Shown: piece by piece, positions 17,282 through 25,713 of the stretch
Layout of the letters: every line of letters starts with the position of its first letter
How positions within the stretch are numbered: the stretch's first letter is position 1
NCBI GenBank assembly: GCA_964538665.1
Contig: CAZIEB010000001.1
Coordinates: 31,670 to 95,669 of the forward strand
Direction: 5' to 3'
Source of the DNA: JAPUDQ01 sp964538665
Lineage (GTDB): Bacteria > Patescibacteriota > Saccharimonadia > Saccharimonadales > Saccharimonadaceae
Length of the DNA: 64,000 bases
The notes under the pieces: generated by a model
Seen by the model: the letters and a program-made list of their open reading frames with translations, nothing else
The model's database searches: none
Told to the model about the DNA's origin: nothing
Made by a program: the position numbers and the translations under genes

Positions 17282-17897
17282 TTTCTGGAGCTTGGTCATC
17301 ACTAATAATTGCGTTGAGTCTTGGCACATGGACAATATAGAATTTTTCTTTTACGAGGATTACACCTTCATCTTTGAGTTTGCCGATTTCGATGCTCATT
17401 GTCTCGCGGCTTGCGCTACATAGTCTGGCGATATCCTGTTGGGTTAGCTTGATGGCAATTTTTACCCTCGCAGCATCGATACCTTTTTCTCCGTATCGCA
17501 GCGCGAGATACCGCAGTGTCGTTGCCAGTTTTGCTCGAGCGCTCGTTTGGGTCAGTGAGCTGATATGGAGCAAAGCTGCAACATACCGCGAGGCAAATCG
17601 CTGAAGTTCTTCGGGCCCTGTCTGTGCAAGAAATTCACGAAAATCACCACTGTTCATGACGTCGACCTCAGTCTCTGCCGCTGTTTCGTAGTAAAACAGC
17701 GTGACGGGTGCAATATCGAAAGATGATGCGACAGGGAAGAGATCATCCGGTCCAAAATACGCGACGGTTGCTTCTTCGCCGTTGTCATGGATGATATACG
17801 CACGCACTAGGCCTTTTTTGACACGATAGGTCTGCAGGGCTGCCTCGCCTTGATAAAATATAATCTGTTTTGGTCGCAGTGTACGTTGCATGATCAT
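17268..17897 (-). CDS. Crp/Fnr-family transcription regulator
   Basis: 209 residues. The N-terminal cyclic-nucleotide-binding beta-barrel (PKQIIFYQGEAALQTYRVKKG) precedes a dimerisation helix and a C-terminal winged helix with KLTQQDIARLCSASRETMSIEIGKLKDEG, a typical Crp recognition-helix region. The barrel lacks an obvious cAMP-binding RxS phosphate cassette, so the effector is unknown. TATACT (17904-17909) ends 6 nt before the ATG at 17897, supporting that start and leaderless transcription. It is convergent with the two-component genes. Confidence 0.88.
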   Translation of the reverse strand: MIMQRTLRPKQIIFYQGEAALQTYRVKKGLVRAYIIHDNGEEATVAYFGPDDLFPVASSFDIAPVTLFYYETAAETEVDVMNSGDFREFLAQTGPEELQRFASRYVAALLHISSLTQTSARAKLATTLRYLALRYGEKGIDAARVKIAIKLTQQDIARLCSASRETMSIEIGKLKDEGVILVKEKFYIVHVPRLNAIISDDQAPEITLR

Positions 17898-17909
17898 AGC
17901 GGTAGTATA

Positions 17910-18347
17910 TCAGTTTGAGACGAGCTTCGGTACCATGGCTATCTGCGGAAATTCAGTCTCGAGCCATCTCGTCAAATCCTCGATACTGTCATAGCGAGTG
18001 GCGGCATCAGCCATAGACGGTAAATAGGTGCCTGATACGGTCGATCGAGTTGCTACTATGACGTGTATACTCTTGGCGATGCAATACCCCACCTCCATCA
18101 GCATGCCCTCGCTTCTTTCCGGGCTATCTTGTAAGACCAGCAGTACATCGACGGTGTCGATGAGTCGAAGGGCCTGAGCCATCATATCTATAGGGGGAGC
18201 GGTAGTTCCTAGCGTGTTGTGTTCGTCAAAAAATGTACAGATAACTTGATGGCCCTTTTTCTTGAGGGTGGACACAATAGGGTCAAGCAGTTGCGATAAC
18301 TTTCTTGGATCTTCACCAGTGTGGCGGTAGGACAAAAAACACTTCAT
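17910..18347 (-). CDS. Nucleoside 2-deoxyribosyltransferase-like protein
   Basis: 145 residues with a Rossmann-like fold: opening strand MKCFLSYRH, a middle VDVLLVLQD and then SEGMLMEVGYCIAKSIHV. The last segment matches the Glu-containing active-site motif (S-x-G-x-x-x-E-x-G-x-A) of nucleoside deoxyribosyltransferases and DNPH1-like enzymes, which cleave N-glycosidic bonds of deoxynucleosides or nucleotides. Related TIR/SLOG folds look similar, so the substrate is uncertain. TATACT (18355-18360) ends 7 nt before the ATG. A salvage role would suit an organism without nucleotide synthesis genes in view. Confidence 0.65.
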   Translation of the reverse strand: MKCFLSYRHTGEDPRKLSQLLDPIVSTLKKKGHQVICTFFDEHNTLGTTAPPIDMMAQALRLIDTVDVLLVLQDSPERSEGMLMEVGYCIAKSIHVIVATRSTVSGTYLPSMADAATRYDSIEDLTRWLETEFPQIAMVPKLVSN

Positions 18348-18404
18348 CAGTGGTAGTATACGCTAGTTGCAAGGAGATTACGAAAAACTTGCTAGAATAG
18401 ATGT

Positions 18405-20771
18405 ATGAGAAAAGGCAAATATACGAAACATACGAGTAGCCCATTTCGACGAGTACAGCGTCGGTGGCGTTGGTTTTGGCGACTTAGCCTCAAGCAAAAG
18501 CTTGCGCTGATAGGGATACCTGTCCTAGTACTACTGCTTGTCATACCGCTCGTGACGTATGCACTGCTTGCAAGAGATATTTCTGACCCAGAGCGTTTGA
18601 TGAACCGTAACAATACGGGCGTAGAACTGCTGGATATCAACGGAGAGGCGTTTTATAGCAGCGGCACAAGCAAGGCGCTGACTCGTCTCAAGCTCGATGA
18701 GATATCGCAAGTGACACGTGACGCGTTGGTTTCGAGTGAGGATAAGGATTTCTACAAACATTCAGGCGTATCACTCAGGGGGCTTGTCGCTGCACTTTAT
18801 GCAAATGTCGCAAACCGCGACGCGACTGCCTATGGTGGTTCGACATTGACGCAGCAGTTGGTCAAAAACACCTTGCTGACCAGTAACAAGACGTTTTTCC
18901 GTAAATACCAAGAAGTTGCCATGGCAATAGCGGTCGATCGTCAATACAGCAAAGACGAGATATTGGATCTGTATATAAATTCTGTATATTTTGGTGAAGG
19001 TGCGTTCGGTATCGATGAGGCAGCTCGGACCTACTTCGGCAAAGCTGCCATAGATTTGACACTTGCCGAGGGCTCGATGCTCATCGGCATACTTCCCGCT
19101 CCGAGCGCGTACTCACCGATTAATGGCGATCCGGAAAAAGCTAATGCTCAGCAAGAGCGTGTCTTACGACGCATGGTCGAAGACGGCAAAATCACGGCTG
19201 CGGAGCGCGACGCCGCACTGGCCCAGGAGTTAGTGTATGCGCCGCAAGAAGTAGAAACTATCTCTAAAGCACCGCATTTTGTTGAGATGGTCATTGCAGA
19301 CCTTGAAAAGCGTTACGGAGAAGAGACGGTCAAACGATCTGGATATCGCGTCAAGACGACGCTCAATATCCAATGGCAAGAGCAGGCAGAAACAATCGTA
19401 CGTGACCGTACGGCTATCAACGCTGCAAGCGGTGGGCGTAATGCCGCACTTGTTGCAATTGATCCCAAAAATGGAGAGATACGAGCACTCGTCGGGAGCG
19501 CCGACTACACGAATGAGGAGTGGGGCAAGTTTAACGTTGCAATCAATCCTCGCCAGCCCGGCTCAAGTTTTAAACCGATATATTTTGCAGAGGCGCTCAA
19601 CCAACGTCTTATTACACCTTCAACTATCATCAAGGACGAAGCCACAGATTTTAATGGCTACAAGCCAAATAACTTTGACTTTCGTTTCCGCGGTGATATC
19701 ACGGTCCGAAACGCGCTTGCGCAGTCACTCAACATACCGGCCGTCAAAGTCATGCAGCAGCTCGGCACTGAAGCTGCGATAGATACAGCGCAGCGTATGG
19801 GCATCACGACAATCTCAAAAGATAGAGATTATGGGTTGAGCCTGGCGCTGGGAGCTGCCGAGGCCACACCACTTGCCATGACAAACGCCTATGCCGCATT
19901 TGCCAATGGCGGCCAACAATATGAGCCGACAACGATTCAGCAAATTGAAAATAAGTATGGTGAAATCATGTACAGAAGTAACTTTTCTTCAAAACGTGTC
20001 CAGACAGAGCAATCGTCGTATTTGATATCACACATTTTGTCTGATAATGCTGCCAGGGCACCGACGTTTGGATCGAGCCTCAATATCGCAGGTCGTCAAG
20101 TTGCGGTCAAGACCGGTAGTACCGACAACAATCACGATGCGTGGACGATTGGGTATACCCCGAGCCTCGCTGTCGGTGTATGGGTAGGTAATAACGAAAA
20201 CCAACCTATGTCAGTGGGAGGTTCTGGCTTGGCTGGTCCTATCTGGGGCCAATCACTCACTGCATTTTTGAGTGACACAGATGCCGAGGAGTTTCCTCGA
20301 CCGAACGGCATCGTTGAAATAGCGGTCTGCCGCAGCAATGGACTCCGCGCAACGGGTACGGCGTCGAATACGTACAATGAGGTATTTTTGAGTGGCACGC
20401 TTCCGACCGGTAGTTGTAGTGGTGGTCCGACTACTGAACAGAATGATGATGAGGCGGACAGTGGTGAACAGTCTACTCGAGATAGCGACAATGACGGCGT
20501 ACCAGACTCCCGCGACTTATGTCCTAACACGCCGCGGAATACCCCTGTGACAGCAAACGGATGCCCTCGCCCCGAGCAGGAGCCGGAGCCTGAAGTTGAG
20601 GATGAAGAGACGGTCGCCGATACTGACGGCGATGGTGTCGCGGATGAAGATGATACCTGCCCAGGAACACCGCCCAATACGGACGTTGGCCCCAACGGCT
20701 GTCCTCTCCCTGATAACCCATCGCCAGGTCCGGACCCGGTCACTTCAGTTGAACGATATCGTTATACATAG
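18405..20771 (+). CDS. Class A penicillin-binding protein with thrombospondin type-3 repeats
   Basis: 788 residues. A basic cytoplasmic head and membrane helix (about 33-55) precede a GT51 glycosyltransferase (catalytic Glu112 in SSEDKDFY) and a transpeptidase (nucleophile Ser387 in SSFK, SLN in AQSLNIPAVK, KTG in VAVKTGSTD). It polymerises and crosslinks peptidoglycan outside the membrane. The C-terminus, about 690-770, adds two calcium-binding type repeats (DNDGVPDSRDLCPNTP and DGDGVADEDDTCPGTP) with Cys, not a usual PBP1A module. TAGAAT (18393-18398) with extended TG ends 6 nt before the ATG, so translation is likely leaderless. Confidence 0.94.
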   Translation: MRKGKYTKHTSSPFRRVQRRWRWFWRLSLKQKLALIGIPVLVLLLVIPLVTYALLARDISDPERLMNRNNTGVELLDINGEAFYSSGTSKALTRLKLDEISQVTRDALVSSEDKDFYKHSGVSLRGLVAALYANVANRDATAYGGSTLTQQLVKNTLLTSNKTFFRKYQEVAMAIAVDRQYSKDEILDLYINSVYFGEGAFGIDEAARTYFGKAAIDLTLAEGSMLIGILPAPSAYSPINGDPEKANAQQERVLRRMVEDGKITAAERDAALAQELVYAPQEVETISKAPHFVEMVIADLEKRYGEETVKRSGYRVKTTLNIQWQEQAETIVRDRTAINAASGGRNAALVAIDPKNGEIRALVGSADYTNEEWGKFNVAINPRQPGSSFKPIYFAEALNQRLITPSTIIKDEATDFNGYKPNNFDFRFRGDITVRNALAQSLNIPAVKVMQQLGTEAAIDTAQRMGITTISKDRDYGLSLALGAAEATPLAMTNAYAAFANGGQQYEPTTIQQIENKYGEIMYRSNFSSKRVQTEQSSYLISHILSDNAARAPTFGSSLNIAGRQVAVKTGSTDNNHDAWTIGYTPSLAVGVWVGNNENQPMSVGGSGLAGPIWGQSLTAFLSDTDAEEFPRPNGIVEIAVCRSNGLRATGTASNTYNEVFLSGTLPTGSCSGGPTTEQNDDEADSGEQSTRDSDNDGVPDSRDLCPNTPRNTPVTANGCPRPEQEPEPEVEDEETVADTDGDGVADEDDTCPGTPPNTDVGPNGCPLPDNPSPGPDPVTSVERYRYT

Positions 20772-20844
20772 ATAACAGATGAGTCGCACTAAAACGCTAC
20801 AGGTGGTGTATTTATTACCCTATGCACACTACCTGCGGGGGTAT

Positions 20845-21044
20845 ATGATAAAGGTATTAACAACTAAACCACTGTGACGAGCGGAAGTACGTGCAATTCG
20901 TACGCTGTGCCGCAACGGTAATGATGACCCTATGAGGGTAGATAGTCATCTAAGCCCGATACGTTTGTCGCGCGTGAAGTGTTCCCGAGCAGGAAGTGTA
21001 GCTAGTTGATCTAGTGACTTTTTGTTGCGGCGATAAGGATAATC
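20845..21044 (+). ncRNA. Cobalamin (B12) riboswitch, translational type
   Basis: The leader before the GTG at 21045 carries the B12 aptamer core: a GTACG/CGTAC stem with a TGCAATT loop (20888-20904), then GCTGTGCCGCAACGGTAA (20904-20921), a P6-like arm GATGAC/GTCATC with inner CCCT/AGGG (20923-20950), and AAGCCCGATACG near 20952-20963. The L5 octamer GCCGCAAC (20909-20916) has its perfect complement GTTGCGGC at 21024-21031, immediately before the AAGGAT ribosome site (21035-21040). That is the L5-L13 kissing pair of translational cobalamin switches, so binding should hide the ribosome site. No U-run terminator is seen. The outer 5' boundary is approximate. Confidence 0.85.
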
Positions 21045-22412
21045 GTGTCGCATCAACTACCTGATGCCCGTACCGCAGTAGAAACCAACATGCAGTACGG
21101 GTATGAAAAATTCGAAGCTAATCGTCGATTCCAGGAACGAACCGATATTGCAGAACGTATAGGTTACCCGATACGTACGCTCATCCCGTATGAGCTATAT
21201 GACGGTGGTCTATATGCCCGAACTGATACGGAGTATGTCAGATTTTCCGAGCGAACATATCGTGCCATGCGCGAGGCGCCGTATCTATTTACGGGTGACC
21301 AGGCATTTGAAGTGACTCGTCGCCAGCACGAACACGAGGAAGCGTTGCAGGTCGAGGCATTTGCTCGGGGTGAGCTCGATGGCAACGTCTTTGTCAAAGT
21401 CTCCAAAGTACCTGATGCAATTGTTGCAGACGAGACATCAATCAAGGGCTACAAACGTGACACGCTCCGCACCTTTGTGCGTGTGTACTCTCGGGACGGT
21501 GATGGTGATTTGGAGTGTCGACTGTTTAGCCTGGACTATAACGACCAAGATGGTCTACGGGCGGTTGAAGGCATCTTAGGGATGGATCTTACATCACGAA
21601 GCTCAGAAGATATCCTTGCCGATCATATGCTTTTCCAGACAGATGGGGTTCCTTCAGAATTTTCCGAAAAATTAATTGACGATATCACCCATGGCTATGA
21701 TGATGCAATTTTTGCAAGGACAGGCGAAGTACGACATGCGGGGTCATTGTTTGACAATTCGGTAGATGCCCAACGTGCGGTCGACCAGCAAACATATTTC
21801 ATGATAAAGCACTACAAGGCTATCGACGCCATTGTCGGCATGGCGCTCAATCCTTCTGCCAAAAATGATTTACTTGGAAAAGAACGCGAACGTACCGCAG
21901 CTGCAATTGCGCTGGTGTTGGGAGGGAGGCGCATCGAGTCAATCAGTGAGCTTGATATTTCTGCAGAGGTTGCAACTGGAAAATATGACGGTGACTGTGC
22001 GTTACCTACAGAAAACGCTATGGAACAGGGTCAGACGGGCGAAAAAGAAATGACTTGCCCGTATTGTGGATTCAAGACAGTTGGCGACCCCTGTGCCGCA
22101 GTACTCGAGTGTAATGAATGTGAGGCGCTGGTCATCAACAGCGTTCTAATCTCAAAGGGTATAGGGAGAGCTGCGGTACTAAAGCGAAAAAGCTTACAGG
22201 CCGAGACCCAGCGTTCGCGTAGTGAATCGACCAACCAAACAATTGAGTCATCTCGCAAAATCACTAAAGAAATGCTAGTAAAACAAGCATATGGGCGAAG
22301 CGCAGTACTGAGGACTGTCAGTCGGGTTGGTGGAGCTGATTTTGTGATCTTAGATAATCGCGGTGACGTCCTTGAAAATGACTCAAGAAAGATTCGGAAT
22401 TTGCTGAAATAA
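21045..22412 (+). CDS. Unknown protein with C-terminal zinc ribbon, under B12 riboswitch
   Basis: 455 residues starting at GTG 21045 (AAGGA 5 nt upstream). I do not recognise the family. No signal peptide or membrane helix is seen, so it is cytoplasmic. The first 330 residues are acidic, mixed alpha/beta, with no recognised cofactor motif. At 338-359 there is a CPYC...C...CNEC arrangement (Cys338, 341, 350, 356, 359), a probable zinc ribbon. The final 100 residues are basic, with GRAAVLKRKS and GRSAVLRTVSRVGG, which may bind nucleic acid. It is the only gene downstream of the cobalamin switch before a strand change, so its expression should respond to B12. The function is not known. Confidence 0.7.
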   Translation: MSHQLPDARTAVETNMQYGYEKFEANRRFQERTDIAERIGYPIRTLIPYELYDGGLYARTDTEYVRFSERTYRAMREAPYLFTGDQAFEVTRRQHEHEEALQVEAFARGELDGNVFVKVSKVPDAIVADETSIKGYKRDTLRTFVRVYSRDGDGDLECRLFSLDYNDQDGLRAVEGILGMDLTSRSSEDILADHMLFQTDGVPSEFSEKLIDDITHGYDDAIFARTGEVRHAGSLFDNSVDAQRAVDQQTYFMIKHYKAIDAIVGMALNPSAKNDLLGKERERTAAAIALVLGGRRIESISELDISAEVATGKYDGDCALPTENAMEQGQTGEKEMTCPYCGFKTVGDPCAAVLECNECEALVINSVLISKGIGRAAVLKRKSLQAETQRSRSESTNQTIESSRKITKEMLVKQAYGRSAVLRTVSRVGGADFVILDNRGDVLENDSRKIRNLLK

Positions 22413-22438
22413 CAGCGTATGACGCAGTGTTATTCGAA

Positions 22439-22969
22439 TTACGAGATGACTCGTGCGACAAGCAATCCCGCAAAAGATCCTACCGCTATCATGATTGAGC
22501 CACCCACGACGAGCTCCATGCCATCTCTGAGCCAATGGTTGCCTAGTACAGCGCCTCTCACCGCACCAGCGACAAATAAGATCGCAATACAGATGGCAAC
22601 CATGACAAACAAGGCAAGAGGGAGCGAACTGAACATAAGAAGCGGTAGGACAGATAAAGCGCCTACGATACCGTACAGGCAAAATTCAGTCAAAGCAGGC
22701 ATCAAGTAATGCCGCACGGGGCTTCGTTTTTCGCGCCCGTCGAGCTCGTCCAAATAATGCTCATAACTGTATCGAATTGTGGCGGTATTGACAGCGTTTA
22801 CCAAAATGCCGATTAGTGCTGACGCAATCAAAATAGTACTGTCATCTGTGGTGAAGCTTAGTCCTATGACAAGTCCTGTAAATATCGAAAAGCCACCCTC
22901 GAGTCCGTCGACGAAGCCGAGGTATTTCTTGTGTGCTGTTTCGATTCTGGGGTAGTGCAGTTTTATCAT
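22439..22969 (-). CDS. VIT1/CCC1-like membrane transporter
   Basis: 176 residues with five predicted membrane helices. The opening YLGFVDGLEGGFSIFTGLVIGL follows the pattern of VIT/CCC1 iron-manganese transporters (DGL...f.i..Gl), and the final helices (GAVRGAVLGNHWLRDGMELVVGGSIMIAVG) also match. It is shorter than most VIT proteins and has a brief cytoplasmic loop (LDELDGREKRSPVRHY). The likely role is divalent metal export across the membrane. Its -10 box TAGTAT (22977-22982, minus strand) overlaps that of the divergent corA, so the two metal transporters share a promoter region. Confidence 0.7.
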   Translation of the reverse strand: MIKLHYPRIETAHKKYLGFVDGLEGGFSIFTGLVIGLSFTTDDSTILIASALIGILVNAVNTATIRYSYEHYLDELDGREKRSPVRHYLMPALTEFCLYGIVGALSVLPLLMFSSLPLALFVMVAICIAILFVAGAVRGAVLGNHWLRDGMELVVGGSIMIAVGSFAGLLVARVIS

Positions 22970-22975
22970 AAGCGC

Positions 22976-22982
22976 TATACTA
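22976..22982. promoter_or_regulatory. Overlapping divergent -10 boxes for VIT-like gene and corA
   Basis: The heptamer TATACTA reads TATACT on the plus strand (22976-22981, 8 nt before corA) and TAGTAT on the minus strand (22977-22982, 7 nt before the VIT-like gene). Both genes appear leaderless. Confidence 0.6.
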
Positions 22983-22989
22983 CAAAGCG

Positions 22990-23919
22990 ATGACTACATA
23001 TTACTACAAAAACATTCGATCCAAGAAATTATCGATACTCAATGAATATCGTGCGGGGTCGTGGGTATGTGTCGAATCGCCGACTTCCGAAGAGATTACA
23101 GCGCTTACTAATCGGTTCCAACTCGACGCCGGTCACATGAATGATATTCTTGACGACGATGAGATGCCGCGACTTGAGCGCGAGGGTGATGTCACCTATA
23201 TATTTGTGCGGTATGCCTACACCGATGAAAACATGGATATCACCACGGCGCCACTACTTTTTGTCATTAGCAAAGAACTATTTATCACGGTTGCTTCACA
23301 AAAGCTCCCTCGGCTGCAGCGGTTTACTTCAGGCAAGATAGAGTTTTCGACGACCCAGCGGACAAAATTGCTCCTTCTTATCATGGCGCAAATCGTCGAT
23401 CAATATGAATCATTTATCAATAGCATTTCGCGCCAAATCAAACTCATTCGTACGCGGCTCAAGGCTGAAGAAGTCGGCAACGAAGACTTTATTGATTTTG
23501 TACTGATCGAAGACGAGCTCAATGAGTTCTTGTCGGCGATGCTCCCGACTACTGCGATATTACGACGGCTCATGCTCGGACGCCATATTCCGCTTTTTGC
23601 CGACGATGAGGATTTGGTAGAGGATCTCCTCCTCAACAACGAACAATCGATTGAGGGTTGTCGTAGCAATGTCAAAAGTATCGTCAACATACGTGAAGCC
23701 TACGCGACAATTACGAGCAACAACCTAAACCGAACCATGAAGACACTTACTGCCGCCACGATGCTGATTGCCTTGCCAAACGTATTCTTCGGAATGTATG
23801 GCATGAATGTTGATCTTCCATTCCAAAACCAATGGTGGGCATATACGTTTATATTGTCGGTGACGTTTATCGCAACACTTGCCGTAGTAATACTTGCTCG
23901 ACGACGTAGAATTTTCTAG
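22990..23919 (+). CDS. corA: CorA-family magnesium/cobalt transporter
   Basis: 309 residues with the CorA plan: an acidic cytoplasmic funnel with long helices (about 1-245) and two C-terminal membrane helices. The selectivity motif YGMN is present (FFGMYGMNVDLPF), followed by the second helix and a basic end LARRRRIF. Family members form pentameric Mg2+ or Co2+ channels. The start at 22990 is supported by the TATACT box 8 nt upstream. It diverges from a VIT-like metal transporter; Co2+ transport could connect with the B12 switch nearby, but that is speculation. Confidence 0.92.
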   Translation: MTTYYYKNIRSKKLSILNEYRAGSWVCVESPTSEEITALTNRFQLDAGHMNDILDDDEMPRLEREGDVTYIFVRYAYTDENMDITTAPLLFVISKELFITVASQKLPRLQRFTSGKIEFSTTQRTKLLLLIMAQIVDQYESFINSISRQIKLIRTRLKAEEVGNEDFIDFVLIEDELNEFLSAMLPTTAILRRLMLGRHIPLFADDEDLVEDLLLNNEQSIEGCRSNVKSIVNIREAYATITSNNLNRTMKTLTAATMLIALPNVFFGMYGMNVDLPFQNQWWAYTFILSVTFIATLAVVILARRRRIF

Positions 23920-23948
23920 TTGACATATCGGTGCGACCTGCGTATGAT
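23920..23948 (+). promoter_or_regulatory. Near-consensus sigma-70 promoter for a 30-residue ORF
   Basis: TTGACA (23920-23925), a 17-bp spacer, TATGAT (23943-23948). This is among the strongest promoters in the window. It starts right at the corA stop codon and faces only a tiny ORF before the convergent dsbA-like gene. Confidence 0.75.
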
Positions 23949-23998
23949 AGCGTTTATGGTTTCACGCTTTGTGTGAGCAAAAACAAAAAGGAGATACT

Positions 23999-24091
23999 GT
24001 GTTAATCGAAGTTACCAAACAGCCGTCTCGCGCGGTGCGCGTCAATGTCGTGGTGATCAAACCTGACTGGCAACAGTTTATTCTCAATTAG
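23999..24091 (+). CDS. Small ORF, 30 residues, strong promoter and ribosome site
   Basis: GTG at 23999, TAG at 24089-24091. AAAAGGAG ends 4-5 nt before the GTG, and the promoter TTGACA-N17-TATGAT lies about 50 nt upstream. The peptide begins MLIEVTKQPSRAVRVNVVVI and ends KPDWQQFILN, with alternating hydrophobic residues suggesting a beta strand pair. No similarity is recognised. The leader also holds a TCAC/GTGA hairpin. It could be a real small protein or a decoy reading frame in a small RNA. Confidence 0.5.
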   Translation: MLIEVTKQPSRAVRVNVVVIKPDWQQFILN

Positions 24092-24107
24092 AGTATTGAA
24101 CGAGAGA

Positions 24108-24806
24108 TTACTGGGACGATGCAGAACCGTTGGCTTCAGCGATAGCATCATCGAGCAGGGCTCGGAATTCTTGACCCTGCTGCTGGATGAGATCGGTTAC
24201 GACGTTCTCGGCAACTTTTTCACCATTGAGGTACAACGAGGGTGTTGACGTTACGTTGACCTTGAGTCCAATTGTCCGATCAAAGTTTATTTTGTCGGCG
24301 ACAGCTTTGCTCGTCAAATCAGCATTAAACTTTTCGATATCAAGATTGAGATCGCGGGCAAACTGTTCGAATCGTTCCTGGCGCTGCTCAGCAGAGAAAT
24401 CACGCCAGATATCTTGCGATGCATAAATTGTGTCGTGCATTTCCCAAAACTTGCCTTGTTGACCGGCAGATTCTGCTGCTGCAGCTGCCGCAAACGCGTG
24501 TGGGTGAGATGCTATCAGCGGAAAGTGACGATAGACAAACGCAATCGAATCCTTGTATTCTTCTTTGATGGTTTTCAAATTTTGGAAGGCGCCCCCACAG
24601 CCTGGGCACTGAAAATCTGCGTATTCAAACACCACGACTTCAGAGTCTGGGTTCCCAAAAACTCTGTCGTTTATTTCCCGATCCGTCGTAATCGCAAAGG
24701 CATCCACCTCGCTCACGTCAACTTTGTTGTTCTGAGATACAAATACCAATCCACCAATTAATGCGACGCAAAGTACGCCAAAAATTATCCAACGAGTTCT
24801 GTCCAT
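24108..24806 (-). CDS. DsbA-family thiol-disulfide oxidoreductase, membrane-anchored
   Basis: 232 residues: one N-terminal membrane helix (about 6-25), then a thioredoxin fold with redox motif CPGC in YADFQCPGCGGAF and the cis-Pro region VTSTPSLYLNGEKV. The DsbA-type helical insertion contains AAAAAESAGQQGKFWEMHD, typical of the Thioredoxin_4 group. It would oxidise or isomerise disulfides outside the membrane, which suits the Cys-containing surface proteins of this window. AAAGGAGG precedes the ATG, with TATACT further upstream, so it has a normal leader. Confidence 0.92.
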   Translation of the reverse strand: MDRTRWIIFGVLCVALIGGLVFVSQNNKVDVSEVDAFAITTDREINDRVFGNPDSEVVVFEYADFQCPGCGGAFQNLKTIKEEYKDSIAFVYRHFPLIASHPHAFAAAAAAESAGQQGKFWEMHDTIYASQDIWRDFSAEQRQERFEQFARDLNLDIEKFNADLTSKAVADKINFDRTIGLKVNVTSTPSLYLNGEKVAENVVTDLIQQQGQEFRALLDDAIAEANGSASSQ

Positions 24807-24876
24807 ACACCTCCTTTGTGCTACTTATAGTATACACTGTGGGGACGTTTTTTTCAGGCTGTAGTAGTATGGAGAT

Positions 24877-25695
24877 ATGTGGTGGATACTTCTAGCGATT
24901 GTCGTGCTTAAGCTCATTGGGCTGGTGGCTGTCGTAGTACCAGTTGGGCAACGACGTCTACGCGCTATTTTTTTGCTGTTACAGCTAGTATTCTCGATGC
25001 TACTGGCTACGCTGACCATATGGAAGCTGGGTTTCGTGTACGGTCCAATTATGGCGGTTATCCTTATCCTTATCTGCCTCGTGATAGCACGTGTGCACCT
25101 AGTTCAGCAGAGCATGCAGCGATTGTTTAATCGTTATCATACGTGGTTTCAGGGGTGGGTAGCGCATCAGTCTATGTTTGATAGTATCGCCGATCGACAA
25201 TCCCTCAGCGATCATATTGGTCCATCGAGCTACGATACCTTACGCGACATAGTGGATACCGCGCAATATTTAACACATGAAGAAAAAAGCCTAATGCAAT
25301 CGGCAATCGGAGTGCATCGGCGAACAATTGCCCAGTATGCTCGTCCGATACATGATAGTACGACGTTATCTACGGCCGACACCGTCGGTCCGCTGCTGCT
25401 CGATGAGCTTCACAAGTCGCCGTCTCGCTCGTATATCGTGCTTGATGCGAACAACCAGCCTGTTGGTGACGTCAGCTTTGCCCAGCTCATGAAGCGTCAC
25501 ACCAAATCAGCCGACATATTGTCATTTGCCAACCAACCCGTGCTCGAGCTCCCAGCTTCGACACACCTACTAGATGGGGTCGAGACTATGCTCCATGAGC
25601 AACGCATGATAGCACTCGTTGCAGGGACTAATGGTGAGCAGATAGTCACTCTGGACGACCTCATAGCTTCTCTCTTGGGTAAAAAGCCAACCTAG
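24877..25695 (+). CDS. Membrane protein with CBS-pair domain (CNNM/CorC-like)
   Basis: 272 residues. Two or three N-terminal membrane helices (1-75) precede a cytoplasmic region containing an acidic-helix segment (LTHEEKSLMQSAIGVHRRTI) like the one before the CBS pair of CorC/CNNM proteins, then a CBS pair (SRSYIVLDANNQPVGDVSF and a degenerate second copy ending LDDLIASLLG). The DUF21 transporter core is reduced compared with CNNM proteins (about 420 residues), so transport is uncertain. TAGTAT (24865-24870) ends 6 nt before the ATG. Confidence 0.7.
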   Translation: MWWILLAIVVLKLIGLVAVVVPVGQRRLRAIFLLLQLVFSMLLATLTIWKLGFVYGPIMAVILILICLVIARVHLVQQSMQRLFNRYHTWFQGWVAHQSMFDSIADRQSLSDHIGPSSYDTLRDIVDTAQYLTHEEKSLMQSAIGVHRRTIAQYARPIHDSTTLSTADTVGPLLLDELHKSPSRSYIVLDANNQPVGDVSFAQLMKRHTKSADILSFANQPVLELPASTHLLDGVETMLHEQRMIALVAGTNGEQIVTLDDLIASLLGKKPT

Positions 25696-25697
25696 GC

Positions 25698-25703
25698 TAT
25701 ACT
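25698..25703 (+). promoter_or_regulatory. -10 box of aspS leader
   Basis: TATACT preceded by GGC, about 115 nt before the aspS ATG. It gives a leader long enough to hold the 24-codon ORF and hairpin at 25714-25788. Confidence 0.5.
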
Positions 25704-25713
25704 TGGGTTAATT

